The position numbers and the translations under genes are program-made. Positions 21,277-32,063 of a DNA stretch of 64,000 bases are shown piece after piece. The DNA is taken from NCBI RefSeq assembly GCF_000410515.1, contig NC_021500.1, forward strand, positions 4,774,001 to 4,838,000, written 5' to 3'. Origin of the DNA: Enterobacter sp. R4-368. GTDB lineage: Bacteria > Pseudomonadota > Gammaproteobacteria > Enterobacterales > Enterobacteriaceae. Each line of letters starts with the position of its first letter. Positions within the stretch are counted from its first letter, which is position 1. The notes under the pieces were generated by a model. That model was not told the DNA's origin, made no database searches, and saw nothing but the letters and a program-made list of their open reading frames with translations.

Positions 21277-21729
21277 ATGAAATATCAACAACTGGAAAAT
21301 CTCGAAAGCGGCTGGAAATGGAAGTATCTGGTAAAAAAGCATCGTGAAGGGGAATTAATCACGCGCTACATAGAAGCCAGTGCCGCTAAGGATGCGGTCG
21401 ATTTATTGTTGACACTCGAAAATGAACCCGTACAGGTCAACGACTGGATTGTGCAGCATATCAATCCGTCATTGATTAACCGGATGAAGCAAACTATTCG
21501 CGCCCGCCGCAAGCGGCATTTTAATGCCGAACATCAGCATACGCGTAAAAAATCGATCGACCTGGAATTTGTAGTCTGGCAGCGTCTGGCTGGGTTAGCG
21601 CAGCGCAGGGGGAAAACGCTTTCTGAAACGATTGTGCAGTTGATCGAAGATGCCGAGCACAAGGAAAAGTATGCATCACAGATGTCTACGCTGAAACATG
21701 ACCTGCAGGCATTACTTGGGAAAGAATAG
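21277..21729 (+). CDS. matP: Ter macrodomain organiser MatP
   Basis: MatP binds matS sites and condenses the chromosome terminus, linking it to the divisome. It is 150 aa as in E. coli, with the N-terminal [22 protein letters not shown] and the ribbon-helix-helix region [35 protein letters not shown]. The C-terminus [19 protein letters not shown] is the tetramerisation coiled coil. I saw no matS site (GTGACRNYGTCAC) in this window. Confidence 0.97.
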   Translation: MKYQQLENLESGWKWKYLVKKHREGELITRYIEASAAKDAVDLLLTLENEPVQVNDWIVQHINPSLINRMKQTIRARRKRHFNAEHQHTRKKSIDLEFVVWQRLAGLAQRRGKTLSETIVQLIEDAEHKEKYASQMSTLKHDLQALLGKE

Positions 21730-21766
21730 GTGCGAATTATTCCTGCCTGTTATTTCAGGCAATAAA

Positions 21767-21796
21767 AAACCCCGCTAATGAGCGGGGGTTTTTTTA
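21767..21796. terminator. Bidirectional terminator between matP and ompA
   Basis: The stem AACCCCGCT / AGCGGGGGTT with a 4-base loop is flanked by A-rich sequence on the left and T-rich sequence on the right. It can therefore stop both matP (plus) and ompA (minus). Confidence 0.9.
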
Positions 21797-21805
21797 GACG
21801 GGAAC

Positions 21806-22855
21806 TTAAGCCTGCGGCTGAGTTACAACGTCTTTGCTACCTTTAACTTCGATCTCTACGCGACGATCCGGTGCCAGGCAGTCGATCAGCGCTGCACGCG
21901 GTTTCACGTTGTCACAGGTGCTGCCGGTAACCGGGTTGGATTTACCCATGCCACGTGCGGAGATTTTGTTAGCCGGGATACCTTTAGAAACCAGGTAATC
22001 AACTACGGACTGTGCACGTTTCTCAGACAGGCTCTGGTTGTAAGCGTCAGAACCGATACGGTCGGTGAAGCCCAGAACCACTACGGAACCGTCTTTAGGA
22101 TCCAGGTTGCTCAGCTGACCATACAGCTGATCCAGCGCCTGCTGACCTTCCGGTTTCAGCGTCGCTTTGTTGAAGTTGAACAGAACGTCAGACTTCAGAG
22201 TGAAGTGTTTGGTCTGCACTTCCGGAGCCGGAGCCGGAGCCGGAGCAGCTACTACCGGAGCAGCGTCTTCCTGCTGGCCGAAGCGGTAGGAAACACCTAC
22301 GCTCAACATACCGTTGTCCGGACGAGCACCAACGGTGCTTGCATCACCGATGTTGTTAACCCACTGGTATTCCAGGCGGGTAGCGATGTCACGAGTAACT
22401 GCCCACTCAACACCACCAGCGAAGACCGGGGAAACACCGGTATCGTGATCTTTGAAGCCCTGGTTGTTCTGAGCGTCTGCACGCCAAACCATACCACCCA
22501 GACGAGTGTACAGGTCCAGATCGTCAGTTACCGGGTAACCCAGTTTAGCAGTCAGTTGAACGCCCTGAGCTTTGAACGCGCCGTTAACGGTGTCGCCTTT
22601 GTACGGCATACGACCCAGCCAGTCATAGCCCAGTTCGAAACCTACGTACGGGTTAACCTGGTAGCCACCGAACGCACCAGCACCCAGTTGGCTTTCGTGG
22701 GTCGGGCCATCGTTCTGCCATACCGCACCTTTGTCATGATACTGGGACCAACCCAGTTTACCACCTGTATACCAGGTGTTATCTTTCGGAGCGGCCTGCG
22801 CTACGGTAGCGAAACCAGCCAGTGCCACTGCAATCGCGATAGCTGTCTTTTTCAT
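21806..22855 (-). CDS. ompA: Outer membrane porin OmpA
   Basis: OmpA is an abundant outer-membrane anchor protein: an eight-strand barrel plus a peptidoglycan-binding periplasmic domain. The 349-aa precursor has the signal peptide [21 protein letters not shown] cleaved before APKDNTWY. The barrel spans roughly 22-195, followed by a Pro-Ala linker ([11 protein letters not shown]). The OmpA-like domain carries [21 protein letters not shown] and the disulfide pair in [21 protein letters not shown]. The sulA-ompA order is conserved. Confidence 0.98.
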   Translation of the reverse strand: MKKTAIAIAVALAGFATVAQAAPKDNTWYTGGKLGWSQYHDKGAVWQNDGPTHESQLGAGAFGGYQVNPYVGFELGYDWLGRMPYKGDTVNGAFKAQGVQLTAKLGYPVTDDLDLYTRLGGMVWRADAQNNQGFKDHDTGVSPVFAGGVEWAVTRDIATRLEYQWVNNIGDASTVGARPDNGMLSVGVSYRFGQQEDAAPVVAAPAPAPAPEVQTKHFTLKSDVLFNFNKATLKPEGQQALDQLYGQLSNLDPKDGSVVVLGFTDRIGSDAYNQSLSEKRAQSVVDYLVSKGIPANKISARGMGKSNPVTGSTCDNVKPRAALIDCLAPDRRVEIEVKGSKDVVTQPQA

Positions 22856-23222
22856 TTTTGCGCCTCGTTATCATCCAAAAATCGCCATGGGAATCTCTTT
22901 AGAGAAGCCACGGTTAAATCCTTCACCGGGGGCATTGCTCACTGACAACTCTGCAGACATCTTTACCGATATCTTTGGCTTATGCCGAGCACCCCTGGCG
23001 ATGTAAAGTCTACAACGTAGTTGGAAACTTACAAGTGTGAACTCCGTCAGGCATATGAAAAAAAAGGCTTTGTATACACAATATTTAACACTTCTGATGA
23101 ATCTTTCGCCACGGCTATTTCCGTACAAAGCGCGCTAGACCGGCTTTCGCGCTATATTTGGACGATAAATTTGAAGCGCTGCTCTCAGGCAAAAAACATC
23201 CTAGGAAAACTCCTAAATTCAC
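22856..23222 (-). promoter_or_regulatory. ompA promoter and long 5' UTR; sulA 3' region
   Basis: This 367-bp gap has no gene. The part next to ompA closely follows the E. coli ompA leader as I know it (CATCGCCAGGGGTGCTCGG, then GGATGATAACGAGGCGC before the start). It therefore holds the promoter and the stabilising UTR. The far end carries a 12-bp inverted repeat (23215-23226 with 23237-23248) that overlaps the sulA stop codon. Confidence 0.75.
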
Positions 23223-23732
23223 TCAATGATACAAATTTGAGTGAATTTTTATCCCGGAAAGCTGTCTCGCAGCCAGAGGATCGTGGCGTACAGGTCGCAT
23301 AACGAAGCCTATCGCATTGCCTTCTTCTGCCGCCATAGCTAATTGGCGATGTTCCTCTGCAGTCAGCTCTTCAGAATGCCAGCCAATAACGACGCTATAG
23401 TTGCCGGTGCGCAATGCACGAATCATTGAGTCCAGTGTTACGCTTGGAGAAAGCTGGTTCACCTGCATCACCTTGGTGAGGGGTAACCCAGCGGATTGCA
23501 CCCACTCACGGCTGAGTTTTTGTTGAGGTGTCAACCACAGCTGCCAACGGGATTGTTGCCCGAGTTGCTGCAGTAAAGGCAGTAAAAGAAGCTGCGTCAT
23601 CCAGGGCTGGTCCTCACGATAGACCATTTCGCTAATCAGCCCGGTAGTGATGCTGGAAGGCTCAACGTGATTCAATTTGTTGAGTGTTGAAGCGAGTGTT
23701 GTCGAACGATTCGCATAGCCTGAAGTGTACAT
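23223..23732 (-). CDS. sulA: SOS cell division inhibitor SulA
   Basis: SulA binds FtsZ and blocks septation during DNA damage until Lon degrades it. The start at 23732 gives 169 aa ([15 protein letters not shown]), the E. coli length; 17 more in-frame codons upstream overlap the LexA operator and are not coding. The core [20 protein letters not shown] and the C-terminal Lon-recognition tail [11 protein letters not shown] are conserved. Expression is set by a near-consensus LexA box 24 bp upstream. Confidence 0.97.
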   Translation of the reverse strand: MYTSGYANRSTTLASTLNKLNHVEPSSITTGLISEMVYREDQPWMTQLLLLPLLQQLGQQSRWQLWLTPQQKLSREWVQSAGLPLTKVMQVNQLSPSVTLDSMIRALRTGNYSVVIGWHSEELTAEEHRQLAMAAEEGNAIGFVMRPVRHDPLAARQLSGIKIHSNLYH

Positions 23733-23755
23733 AATCAATCCAGCCCTGTGGGTTA

Positions 23756-23771
23756 CTGTATGTTTATACAG
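23756..23771 (-). promoter_or_regulatory. LexA (SOS) box of sulA
   Basis: CTGTATGTTTATACAG fits the LexA consensus CTGT-N8-ACAG exactly and lies directly upstream of sulA, as in E. coli. Confidence 0.92.
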
Positions 23772-23950
23772 TAACCGTTGCATGCTCAGAGATCAACCTC
23801 ATTTTCGGAAACTATCTCGCATTTTTGTTTTGTCCCTGCCGCGTAATGAAAAATTTGCTTGCCGTCTTGCTCACAGTTGCCTATGTTCCTGCGTAGTGGT
23901 TTCAGTAATTTAAATCTGGCTTTTACTATGTGATTTATAAGGCAAAAATC

Positions 23951-24571
23951 ATGGAAGACCTATCTTATCAACGGATATATCAGTCACGCGAATACCTCAT
24001 GCCTCTCGGCACAATTTGTCACCGCGCTCATTTTGGTGGTTACAGCTTGTCAGTGGATAAAACTGTTTTCGCGATGGTTGCAGAAGGGGAACTTTACCTT
24101 CGCGCTTGCGACGAGAGTGCGCAATATACGGTTACGCAAGATGCCCCTTTACTGGTATTCAACAAACGTGGGCGTCAGGTTTCGTTAAATTACTACTTCG
24201 TTAGCGAGAGTGTGTGGCGCGATCGTTCGTTACTTCTGCAACTTTCGGCTCTGTCACTTGATGCTGCGCGGCGTGATAAAGATCGGCGCAGTGCCAGAAA
24301 ACGGTTACGCGATCTGCCTAACCTTACTTTTCAACTTGAAGCTCAACTTCATGAAGCGGGAGTACTGGATGCACATACACTGCGAATGCTCGGGGCAAAA
24401 GTTTGTTGGCTTAGATTGAGAAAATCAAACAAGCATCTGAGCGCGAAAGTGCTTCTTGCACTCGAGGGCGCAATTGTTGGGCTTCACGAAGCGGCGTTAC
24501 CGGCGCCGCGACGCCGGGAACTGATGGAGTGGTTTAACGGCGTAATCAAGAAAGGAGCGAGTCCTTACTGA
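23951..24571 (+). CDS. sxy: Competence/CRP-S coactivator Sxy (TfoX family)
   Basis: Sxy is needed with CRP for transcription from CRP-S promoters of DNA-uptake genes. The start at 23951 gives 206 aa (MEDLSYQRIYQSREYLMPLGTI), close to E. coli Sxy (209 aa); an ATG seven codons earlier also exists but lacks family support. The TfoX_N domain (FGGYSLSVDKTVFAMVAEGELYLRA) and TfoX_C domain (LRMLGAKVCWLRLRKS, LEGAIVGLHEAALP) are both complete. The stop overlaps convergent yccS by 7 bp. Confidence 0.94.
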   Translation: MEDLSYQRIYQSREYLMPLGTICHRAHFGGYSLSVDKTVFAMVAEGELYLRACDESAQYTVTQDAPLLVFNKRGRQVSLNYYFVSESVWRDRSLLLQLSALSLDAARRDKDRRSARKRLRDLPNLTFQLEAQLHEAGVLDAHTLRMLGAKVCWLRLRKSNKHLSAKVLLALEGAIVGLHEAALPAPRRRELMEWFNGVIKKGASPY

Positions 24572-26694
24572 GTAATTTGGCTTTTCAGACGGCACACTTC
24601 AGGCAATAAAGCGATCAACAGGCCAATCTGTTGCAGTACCAGTGGCTCTTTGCTATCCGGGCGCGGCTCCAGGTGTTTAATGCGTTGGGATAGATCGGCA
24701 AGGGTATCCTGAACACGTTTTTGGTCTGCTGGTAGGTGATGTAGAGCATCGTCAACATAGCAGACTGCATCATCAAGTAAACGTAGGATATCCTGCTGGG
24801 TGAGCTGCTCACGATGTGCGCCAAGCGCGGAAATATAACTGGTAAAGGTATGATTTAAACATAACAAACGGAACGCGGCATCGCGAAGTTCAGGTGAGGT
24901 TCCGGGTTCGGAAGACATATTTGAAACGACCGATGCCAGTTCCGCGTCACGGTTATAAGCGTTACGTCTGGCGATGCGGTAAGCAAGCCGGTTATCGCGT
25001 CCCTGATGGTACTGTTCAAGAATGGCATCAAGGTAGCGGCAGTTAGCATCAAAGGCTTGTTCAGTAACGCGGGGCAGGTGTCGAAAACGCCAGTCCGGCC
25101 AGATAAAACTCACTGCCGCCCAGGCGATAGCACAACCTATAAGCGTATCAATAATGCGGGGAAGCGCGACTTCAAATCCTTCGCCCAATAAGTTAAAGCA
25201 CAGTAACACCAGTAAGGTGATGAACATCGTGGCATGCGCGTATTGCACTGTTCGAAATGCGAAAAACAGTACACCGGTGATGACGATGAGTATCAGTTGC
25301 CCTTCGTGTGAGGGAACGAAGTAAAGTACCGGCAATCCGATCGCAACGCCAATCAGCGTTCCGATTACGCGTAGCGTCAGCCTGTGGCGAGTGGCGTTAT
25401 AGTTCGGCTGGCAGACAAAGAGACTGGTCAGTAAGATCCAATAACCATGCTGTAGCCCCGTTATTTGGATAAACGCATAACCGATACATAACACCACCGA
25501 CATGCGTACTGCGTGGCGAAAAAGTGCGGATTCTGGCGTCAAATTATTACGTAACCGCTGCCGCATGTCATTGAAACCACTCAGACTATCATCCGAAAGC
25601 TGATTTTCAGTGTCATTTGACAATGAAGGCTGTGGTTGACCAGATTCAATAGTTGCTAACTGAGCGTCAATAGCCCTCAGGTTATCCAGCAGAAAACCAA
25701 GTGCTTTCATATGCTCCTGAGGCGTGATGCCATTAGCGCGAAGACGATCAAGCGCCGCGTCAAGGTGGATAAATGCACGTTCGAAGCGAGAATCGTGTTG
25801 ATACGGAGTGCGAAGCAAAATGGCGCGTGATAACTGAGCGCACGCATGTGACTGCATGGAAAGTAAGCGCTGAAAGCGGAACATCACGTCGCTATAACGA
25901 AAGTGTTCGCGCAGTGTTTGATATTGGATATGTGAAGAACTGGCTCGTTCGTGAATATCTTGCGCCGCAAAATAGTAATGTAATGTTTGACGTGTGCCGC
26001 GCTGCCCACGATCTCCGCGCAAACGCGTGAGCAACGTGGCTTTGGTTTGATTGAGCGTGTTCACTAACTGGCCATTCGCCAGTGCTAAATCATAGAGCGG
26101 CGCCTGGCTATCATCTTCAATATCCGGGTCAAAAAGACGTGATTTTAGTTCAAGGTAATGTGCCAGTTGTTCATAGCAACGCGCCAGGTTGTCTTGTAGG
26201 GCGCGAATGGGGAAAACCAGATGTCCAACCAGCGTCAGCAAGTTAAACCAGATTGCACCTGCCAACAGCAGCAGTGGTTGCTGATACCATTGTTCGAAAA
26301 GGGAAATTCCCAGCATGGTATAGACCGCAATAAGCAGCGCACCAAAAGCAATGGTGGCGTAACGCTGTCCGAGCCCGCCAAGTAGGATGAAACCAATGGT
26401 GGATGTCACAAGACCAAGCGCAAACAACCATGGCCACGGGAAGAGTAACTCCACAGATGCAGACGCAATAAAAAAGCACACTAGCGTAATTATCAGGTTT
26501 TTCAGCCGCCCCGTCAGGCGGTCATCCAGATCGGCAAGTGCGGCGGCAACGACGCCAAGCGTTAGCGGGATGGTCAGTTTCACCTCGCCGAGTAGCCAGG
26601 GCAGCAAAGCAGTCCCGCAAAGCGCAATAAAAATTCTGACGTTATAGAGCCAGGCACTGTTCCATGTATAACGGCGAAGCAGAGGACTTAACAT
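24565..26694 (-). CDS. yccS: YccS/YhfK-family inner-membrane protein (FUSC-like)
   Basis: YccS is a predicted FUSC-type inner-membrane protein related to aromatic-acid efflux proteins; its substrate is unknown. The start at 26694 (MLSPLLRRYTWNSAWLYNVR) gives 709 aa, near E. coli YccS (717); 33 further in-frame codons upstream run through yccF antisense. Two blocks of about five to six hydrophobic helices (about 20-165 and about 395-520) are separated and followed by cytoplasmic helical regions. The C-terminus ends at QITQ, lacking the last few residues of the E. coli protein. yccF lies 17 bp upstream. Confidence 0.93.
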   Translation of the reverse strand: MLSPLLRRYTWNSAWLYNVRIFIALCGTALLPWLLGEVKLTIPLTLGVVAAALADLDDRLTGRLKNLIITLVCFFIASASVELLFPWPWLFALGLVTSTIGFILLGGLGQRYATIAFGALLIAVYTMLGISLFEQWYQQPLLLLAGAIWFNLLTLVGHLVFPIRALQDNLARCYEQLAHYLELKSRLFDPDIEDDSQAPLYDLALANGQLVNTLNQTKATLLTRLRGDRGQRGTRQTLHYYFAAQDIHERASSSHIQYQTLREHFRYSDVMFRFQRLLSMQSHACAQLSRAILLRTPYQHDSRFERAFIHLDAALDRLRANGITPQEHMKALGFLLDNLRAIDAQLATIESGQPQPSLSNDTENQLSDDSLSGFNDMRQRLRNNLTPESALFRHAVRMSVVLCIGYAFIQITGLQHGYWILLTSLFVCQPNYNATRHRLTLRVIGTLIGVAIGLPVLYFVPSHEGQLILIVITGVLFFAFRTVQYAHATMFITLLVLLCFNLLGEGFEVALPRIIDTLIGCAIAWAAVSFIWPDWRFRHLPRVTEQAFDANCRYLDAILEQYHQGRDNRLAYRIARRNAYNRDAELASVVSNMSSEPGTSPELRDAAFRLLCLNHTFTSYISALGAHREQLTQQDILRLLDDAVCYVDDALHHLPADQKRVQDTLADLSQRIKHLEPRPDSKEPLVLQQIGLLIALLPEVCRLKSQITQ

Positions 26695-26711
26695 AATGAC
26701 AAGCGATCCGA

Positions 26712-27158
26712 TTATTGAAAACGACGGTGCGCATTGGCTTCGCGGGCAGCGCGAGCGGTTTCTACAGATACCACCCGACGGCCAACTGGCCACAGTGCAA
26801 TCGCAGCGATTTTAAAGTTCGCGACGCCAACGGGAATGCCGATGATGGTAAGGCACTGAGCGATACCGGCGGTAATATGCATAATGCATAGCCACCAGCC
26901 AAACAGAATAAGCCAGATAATATTCAATAATGTTCCACCTGCATTTAACAGGCTGTTTTTGCTCTGCGGTTCGAGTTCATCAATGTGAATGGCTTCATTT
27001 CCCCAGGGGATAAATGAGAGCTTTGTGATTTCCCAGCAAGAGCGCGTCAACGGCAGAGTGATAATGAGCAGGGCGCTGATTATTGTTGCGAGTAGCCATC
27101 CGAGTGTTGTGGCGAAACCACCAAGCACAAAATTTAGAATATTCAAAACGGTACGCAT
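26712..27158 (-). CDS. yccF: YccF-family inner-membrane protein
   Basis: This is a 148-aa protein, the same length as E. coli YccF, starting MRTVLNILNFVLGGFATTLG. It has two duplicated DUF307-type units, each with hydrophobic helices (GWLLATIISALLIITLPL; IIWLILFGWWLCIMHITAG) and the conserved IIGIPVGVANFKIAAIALWP. The function is unknown. It forms a likely two-gene operon with yccS and is divergent from helD. Confidence 0.94.
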   Translation of the reverse strand: MRTVLNILNFVLGGFATTLGWLLATIISALLIITLPLTRSCWEITKLSFIPWGNEAIHIDELEPQSKNSLLNAGGTLLNIIWLILFGWWLCIMHITAGIAQCLTIIGIPVGVANFKIAAIALWPVGRRVVSVETARAAREANAHRRFQ

Positions 27159-27280
27159 AAAACCTCAGTACAAACCGGTCGGTAGAGAATGCCGGTAATT
27201 GTAACGATTATTTGGGCTGGAGCGCCAATTCTCTGGCAGGTAAACTGGCAATTATTGTCACAAGTAGAGAACGATAAGTC

Positions 27281-29335
27281 ATGGAACTGAAAGCGACCTC
27301 ACTGGGAAAACGTCTGGCGCAACACCCGTATGATCGCGCAGTCATTCTGAATGCCGGCATTAAAGTGGCAGGTGACAGACACGAATACCTTATCCCTTTC
27401 AATCAGTTGTTAGCGATTGAATGCAAGCGAGGGCTGGTGTGGGGAGAGATGGAATTTCAGCTTGCCGACAACAAAGTAGTTCGTCTTCACGGAACGGAAT
27501 GGAACGAAACACAGCGTTTTTACCATCTTTTAAATGAGCGCTGGAACCGGTGGAGCGCGGAAATGAGCGAGGTTGCTGCCGGGGTTTTATCGGAGCAACT
27601 GGAGCTGATTTCCGGGCGTATTGAGCCAACGAAATGGCTTACCCGCAAGCAGCTTCAGGGGTTACAGCAGCAATTGCAGCAGGCGTTTGCCGCGTTGCCG
27701 ATTCCGACAAGCCGATTAGCGGGGTTTGATAATTGCCGTGAGCTTTGGCGTCAGTGCCAGTCGTGGCTGACGGACGTTGAGAAGCGCCGGACACAGCACA
27801 ATCAAACTTATACTGAAACGATGCTTACTCAGTACGCCGCTTTTTTTGAGCACGTCGAAGTATCTCCTTTAAACCCGGCGCAGGCGCGGGCCGTGGTCAA
27901 CGGTGAGCACTCTTTACTTGTGCTCGCTGGTGCGGGGAGTGGAAAAACGTCGGTGCTGGTGGCCCGAGCAGGCTGGTTGCTGGCTCGTGGCGAAGCCTCG
28001 GCGGATCAAATCCTGCTGCTTGCGTTTGGTCGCAAAGCCGCTCAGGAGATGGATGAGCGTATCCAGCAAAGGCTACATACCGAGGAGATTACCGCGCGCA
28101 CTTTTCATGCGCTGGCGTTGTATATCATCTCCCAGGGAAGCAAAAAAGTGCCCGCTTTAAGCGAGCTGGAAAATGACACATCGGCTCGGCTGTCCTTACT
28201 AACGGATACTTGGTGCCAGCAGTGCAGTGAAAAGAAAGCACAGGCGAAAGGGTGGCGTCAGTGGCTGGAAGAAGAGATGGAATGGGACGTCCCTGAAGGC
28301 AATTTTTGGGAAGATGCAAAATTGCAGCGCCGCATCGCTCCGCGTCTCGATCGTTGGATCGGACTGATGCGTATGCATGGCGGTGCACAGGCAGAGATGA
28401 TCGCCGGCGCACCAGATGAAGTTCGTGACCTGTTCAGTAAACGCATTAAATTGATGGCACCGATTTTAAAAGCGTGGAAAGCAGACCTAAAGTCTGAAAA
28501 CGCCGTCGATTTTTCCGGGCTGATTCATCAGGCAATTAATGTGCTTGAAAAAGGGCGTTTTGTTAGCCCATGGAAGCATATTCTGGTTGATGAATTTCAG
28601 GATATTTCACCGCAGCGCGCGGCTTTGCTGGCTGCGTTGCGTAAGCAAAACTCACAAACGACGCTGTTTGCTGTCGGTGATGACTGGCAGGCAATCTACC
28701 GTTTCAGCGGCGCGCAACTTTCTTTAACCACCGCTTTCCATGACTATTTTGGTGAAGGCGATCTCTGCGCACTGGATACGACTTATCGTTTCAATTCACG
28801 CATTGGTGAAGTGGCGAATCGTTTTATCCAGCAGAACCCATGGCAGCTTGCAAAACCATTGAATAGCTTGAAAACTGGGGATAAAAACGCAGTGACGCTG
28901 ATGGCGCAGGATCAGCTGGATGCGCTATTAGATAAACTCAGCGGATATGCAACGCCGGAAGACAGGATCCTGGTTCTGGCTCGCTATCACCACGGAAAAC
29001 CGGCGGTTCTGGATAAAGCAGCCACCCGCTGGCCGAAACTTCAGCTCGATTTTACGACTATCCACGCCAGTAAAGGGCAACAAGCGGACTATGTGATTGT
29101 GGTGGGGCTGAAAGAGGGCGCGGATGGTTTTCCTGCTCCGGCGCGGGAATCCATTATGGAGCAAGCCTTGCTGCCGCAGGCGGAAGAGTTCCCTGATGCG
29201 GAAGAGCGGCGATTGTTGTACGTCGCGTTGACGCGCGCACGCCATCGTGTCTGGCTATTGTTTGATAAAGATGAACCGTCACGCTTTGTCGACACGTTAA
29301 AATCGCTGGATGTGCCAGTCGCGCGAAAACCGTGA
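27281..29335 (+). CDS. helD: DNA helicase IV
   Basis: Helicase IV is a UvrD/Rep-type superfamily I 3'-5' DNA helicase. It is 684 aa, identical in length to E. coli HelD. An N-terminal HelD-specific region precedes Walker A AGAGSGKTSVLV (near 216) and motif Ia LLLAFGRKAA. Motif II reads LVDEFQDISPQR, motif III GDDWQAIYRFSGA, and motifs V/VI TIHASKGQQADYVIV and RRLLYVALTRAR. All catalytic motifs are intact. It is convergent with mgsA. Confidence 0.97.
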   Translation: MELKATSLGKRLAQHPYDRAVILNAGIKVAGDRHEYLIPFNQLLAIECKRGLVWGEMEFQLADNKVVRLHGTEWNETQRFYHLLNERWNRWSAEMSEVAAGVLSEQLELISGRIEPTKWLTRKQLQGLQQQLQQAFAALPIPTSRLAGFDNCRELWRQCQSWLTDVEKRRTQHNQTYTETMLTQYAAFFEHVEVSPLNPAQARAVVNGEHSLLVLAGAGSGKTSVLVARAGWLLARGEASADQILLLAFGRKAAQEMDERIQQRLHTEEITARTFHALALYIISQGSKKVPALSELENDTSARLSLLTDTWCQQCSEKKAQAKGWRQWLEEEMEWDVPEGNFWEDAKLQRRIAPRLDRWIGLMRMHGGAQAEMIAGAPDEVRDLFSKRIKLMAPILKAWKADLKSENAVDFSGLIHQAINVLEKGRFVSPWKHILVDEFQDISPQRAALLAALRKQNSQTTLFAVGDDWQAIYRFSGAQLSLTTAFHDYFGEGDLCALDTTYRFNSRIGEVANRFIQQNPWQLAKPLNSLKTGDKNAVTLMAQDQLDALLDKLSGYATPEDRILVLARYHHGKPAVLDKAATRWPKLQLDFTTIHASKGQQADYVIVVGLKEGADGFPAPARESIMEQALLPQAEEFPDAEERRLLYVALTRARHRVWLLFDKDEPSRFVDTLKSLDVPVARKP

Positions 29336-29341
29336 AACGAA

Positions 29342-29360
29342 GGCGGCCGCTGCGGCCGCC
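29342..29360. terminator. GC-rich hairpin between helD and mgsA
   Basis: The inverted repeat GGCGGCC-GCTGC-GGCCGCC sits in the 30-bp gap between convergent genes. There is no clear T tract, so it may be a weak bidirectional terminator or only an mRNA 3'-end stabiliser. Confidence 0.55.
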
Positions 29361-29365
29361 AGGAC

Positions 29366-29824
29366 TTATTTCAGACGCTCAGCGAGGTAACGTTGGTAGT
29401 CCGGAATGAGGATGTCGACGCTGTTATTGAACTGCGGCGATTCGATAATAAAATCAGCGGTAGATAAATTGGTCGCAACCGGAATATTCCACACCGTTGC
29501 AAGACGTAAGAGGGCTTTTACGTCAGGATCGTGCGGGACAGCATTAAGCGGGTCCCAGAAGAAAATCAGTACGTCGATTTTGCCTTCTGAAATCAACGCG
29601 CCGACTTGCTGGTCGCCGCCCATTGGGCCACTCAGCATCGCGTTGACTTCAAGACCGGTTGCTCGCTGAATCAAATTCCCGGTTGTACCAGTCGCATATA
29701 GCTCATGTTTGGCCAGTATTGGCTGGTGGCGTTCTACCCATTTCATTAATGATTGCTTGCAGTGATCGTGTGCGACCAGTGCAATATTTTTGCGCACGGG
29801 TAAGGTGCGAGTGGTTGATTCCAT
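29366..29824 (-). CDS. mgsA: Methylglyoxal synthase
   Basis: MgsA converts dihydroxyacetone phosphate to methylglyoxal and phosphate, a bypass under phosphate or sugar-phosphate stress. It is 152 aa, the E. coli length. The phosphate-binding [14 protein letters not shown], the catalytic-Asp segment [15 protein letters not shown] and [20 protein letters not shown] are all intact. In E. coli yccT lies next on the same side; here only 137 bp separate mgsA from yccU. Confidence 0.97.
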   Translation of the reverse strand: MESTTRTLPVRKNIALVAHDHCKQSLMKWVERHQPILAKHELYATGTTGNLIQRATGLEVNAMLSGPMGGDQQVGALISEGKIDVLIFFWDPLNAVPHDPDVKALLRLATVWNIPVATNLSTADFIIESPQFNNSVDILIPDYQRYLAERLK

Positions 29825-29961
29825 AATCCGCTTCCGTCAGTGGTTTTCGCTACAGATTACTGGAAGCGTCTGATGCTGCAAGAGAAGTGAATAAAAAAAT
29901 CCGAAAATGGTCGGGTGGGTCTGTTTGATTTACACTTTGGTGACATCGCCGGGAGGAAAAC

Positions 29962-30375
29962 ATGAAAGAAACCGATATTGCCGATATTTTACAGTCGACC
30001 CAAACTATTGCGCTGGTTGGTGCGAGTGATAAACCCGATCGACCAAGTTATCGCGTGATGAAGTATTTGTTGGACCAGGGTTATCATGTGATTCCCGTCT
30101 CGCCGAAAGTAGCAGGGACTACCCTTCTTGGGCAGCAGGGCTATGCAACACTTGCCGATGTGCCAGAAAAAATCGACATGGTGGATGTTTTTCGTAATTC
30201 GGAAGCGGCGTGGGGGGTTGCACAGGAGGCGATTGCCATCGGAGCGAAAACGCTTTGGATGCAATTAGGGGTGATTAATGAACAAGCGGCCGTGCTGGCG
30301 CGTGAGGCGGGGTTAAATGTAGTGATGGATCGCTGCCCGGCGATTGAGATCCCGCGGCTCGGTCTGGCGAAATAA
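29962..30375 (+). CDS. yccU: CoA-binding Rossmann protein YccU
   Basis: This is a small cytosolic CoA_binding domain protein of 137 aa, like E. coli YccU. It starts [22 protein letters not shown], with the dinucleotide/CoA fold markers [32 protein letters not shown] and [21 protein letters not shown]. The specific function is not established. It has a good Shine-Dalgarno (GGGAGGAAA) and is followed by a shared terminator with hspQ. Confidence 0.94.
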   Translation: MKETDIADILQSTQTIALVGASDKPDRPSYRVMKYLLDQGYHVIPVSPKVAGTTLLGQQGYATLADVPEKIDMVDVFRNSEAAWGVAQEAIAIGAKTLWMQLGVINEQAAVLAREAGLNVVMDRCPAIEIPRLGLAK

Positions 30376-30403
30376 AAAATACCCCGCATCTGGCGGGGTA
30401 TTT

Positions 30404-30405
<2 letters not shown>
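30376..30405. terminator. Bidirectional terminator between yccU and hspQ
   Basis: A 12-bp stem (AAAATACCCCGC with GCGGGGTATTTTT) and a 5-base loop has A/T flanks suited to stopping both yccU (plus) and hspQ (minus). Its right edge touches the hspQ stop codon. Confidence 0.9.
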
Positions 30406-30739
<334 letters not shown>

Positions 30740-30781
30740 TTACATACCCGCAGATATGCGGGCGCAGTTCCAAATTTCAAG

Positions 30782-31972
30782 TTACATGACGCGGCAGGCA
30801 AACCCTTTCAGATACAGCCCTTCCGGGTAGGTAGCGATCACAGGATGATCGGCGGCCTGACGGAACTGTTCTATAAATTGTACATCACGACCAGCATCTA
30901 TTGCGGCGTCAGCAATAATTTTCTGAAATAAATCTGTGGTCATCAAACCGGAACAGGAGAAAGTGAGCAGTACACCGCCGGGATTCAGGAGCTGGATCGC
31001 CAGCATGTTTATGTCTTTATAACCGCGACAGGCGCCCATCAACTGGCTTTTGTTTTCCACGAACTTTGGCGGGTCCATCACGATGACATCGAAAGTTTCG
31101 CCCTGATCGCGATATTTGCGCAGCAGTTTGAATACATCGTCGCGAACAAATTCTGCTTTGCTTAAATCCAGCTCGTTCAGCGTAATGTTCTGTTTCGCGA
31201 CATCCAGCGCTTCCTGAGAGGTATCTACACTGACGACCTGGCGGCATCCGCCCATCAGCGCGGAAACGGCAAAGCCGCCGGTATAGGAGAAGCAGTTTAA
31301 TACGCGCTTGTCTGCCACGTAGCGACGTGTTGCCAGCCGGCTGTCGCGCTGATCGAGGTAGTAACCGGTTTTATGCCCGCCCTGAATATCAACAAACAGC
31401 TTCATGCCGTGCTCTTTAATCGGCAACAATGCGGGCGGCAGTTCGCCAACCACCAGTCCTTGCGCGAGTTCCAGCCCCTCTTTTTTGCGCACAGCAACAT
31501 CGCTGCGATCGTAAATCGCGCATTGTGGATAGAGAGACTGGAGCGCCGAGATAATGGCTGGACGCTGATATTCCGCACCTGCGCTAAGAAGTTGAAGAAC
31601 AAGAAAATCACCGAAACGATCGATGGTTACGCCGGGTAAGCCGTCTGATTCGCCAGCAATCAGGCGATAGCTGTCCAAACCATCGCGTTGCGCCAGCCAA
31701 TCTCGCCACTGCTGTGCTTGTTGTAGGCGGCGGGTGAAAAACGCGATATCAATGCTTTCATTTTTATCGAAAGTCCAGACGCGAGCACGAATCTGCGATG
31801 CAGGAGATAATGCTCCACGCGCCAGCCACTCACCCTGATGATCGACAATATCAACCGTTTCACCGAGGCTGGCTTTGCCTTCCATTCGCGCGACAGCGCC
31901 GGAGAAAATCCAGGGATGACGGCGCAGCAATGATTTCTCGCGCCCTTTGGCTAACACTAAACGTACACTCAT
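30782..31972 (-). CDS. rlmI: 23S rRNA m5C1962 methyltransferase RlmI
   Basis: RlmI methylates C1962 of 23S rRNA using SAM. It is 396 aa, the E. coli length: an N-terminal PUA domain ([25 protein letters not shown] region), a RlmI-like beta-hairpin, then a Rossmann methyltransferase with [27 protein letters not shown] and the catalytic [14 protein letters not shown]. The Cys in LTFSCSGLM is the conserved catalytic-region cysteine. It is divergent from yccX. Confidence 0.96.
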   Translation of the reverse strand: MSVRLVLAKGREKSLLRRHPWIFSGAVARMEGKASLGETVDIVDHQGEWLARGALSPASQIRARVWTFDKNESIDIAFFTRRLQQAQQWRDWLAQRDGLDSYRLIAGESDGLPGVTIDRFGDFLVLQLLSAGAEYQRPAIISALQSLYPQCAIYDRSDVAVRKKEGLELAQGLVVGELPPALLPIKEHGMKLFVDIQGGHKTGYYLDQRDSRLATRRYVADKRVLNCFSYTGGFAVSALMGGCRQVVSVDTSQEALDVAKQNITLNELDLSKAEFVRDDVFKLLRKYRDQGETFDVIVMDPPKFVENKSQLMGACRGYKDINMLAIQLLNPGGVLLTFSCSGLMTTDLFQKIIADAAIDAGRDVQFIEQFRQAADHPVIATYPEGLYLKGFACRVM

Positions 31973-32063
31973 ATTCGGCTATTCTATAAACTGAAGAAAA
32001 TGGGCGCTATTGTCACGGGTTCACAGGACAAATGCAACGAGCCTGAGTAGAAGGGGGGGAAAG

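Noticed and set aside
26695..26793. N-terminal extension of YccS
   Set aside because: It overlaps the yccF coding end out of frame and has no counterpart in the family; MLSPLL is the conserved start.
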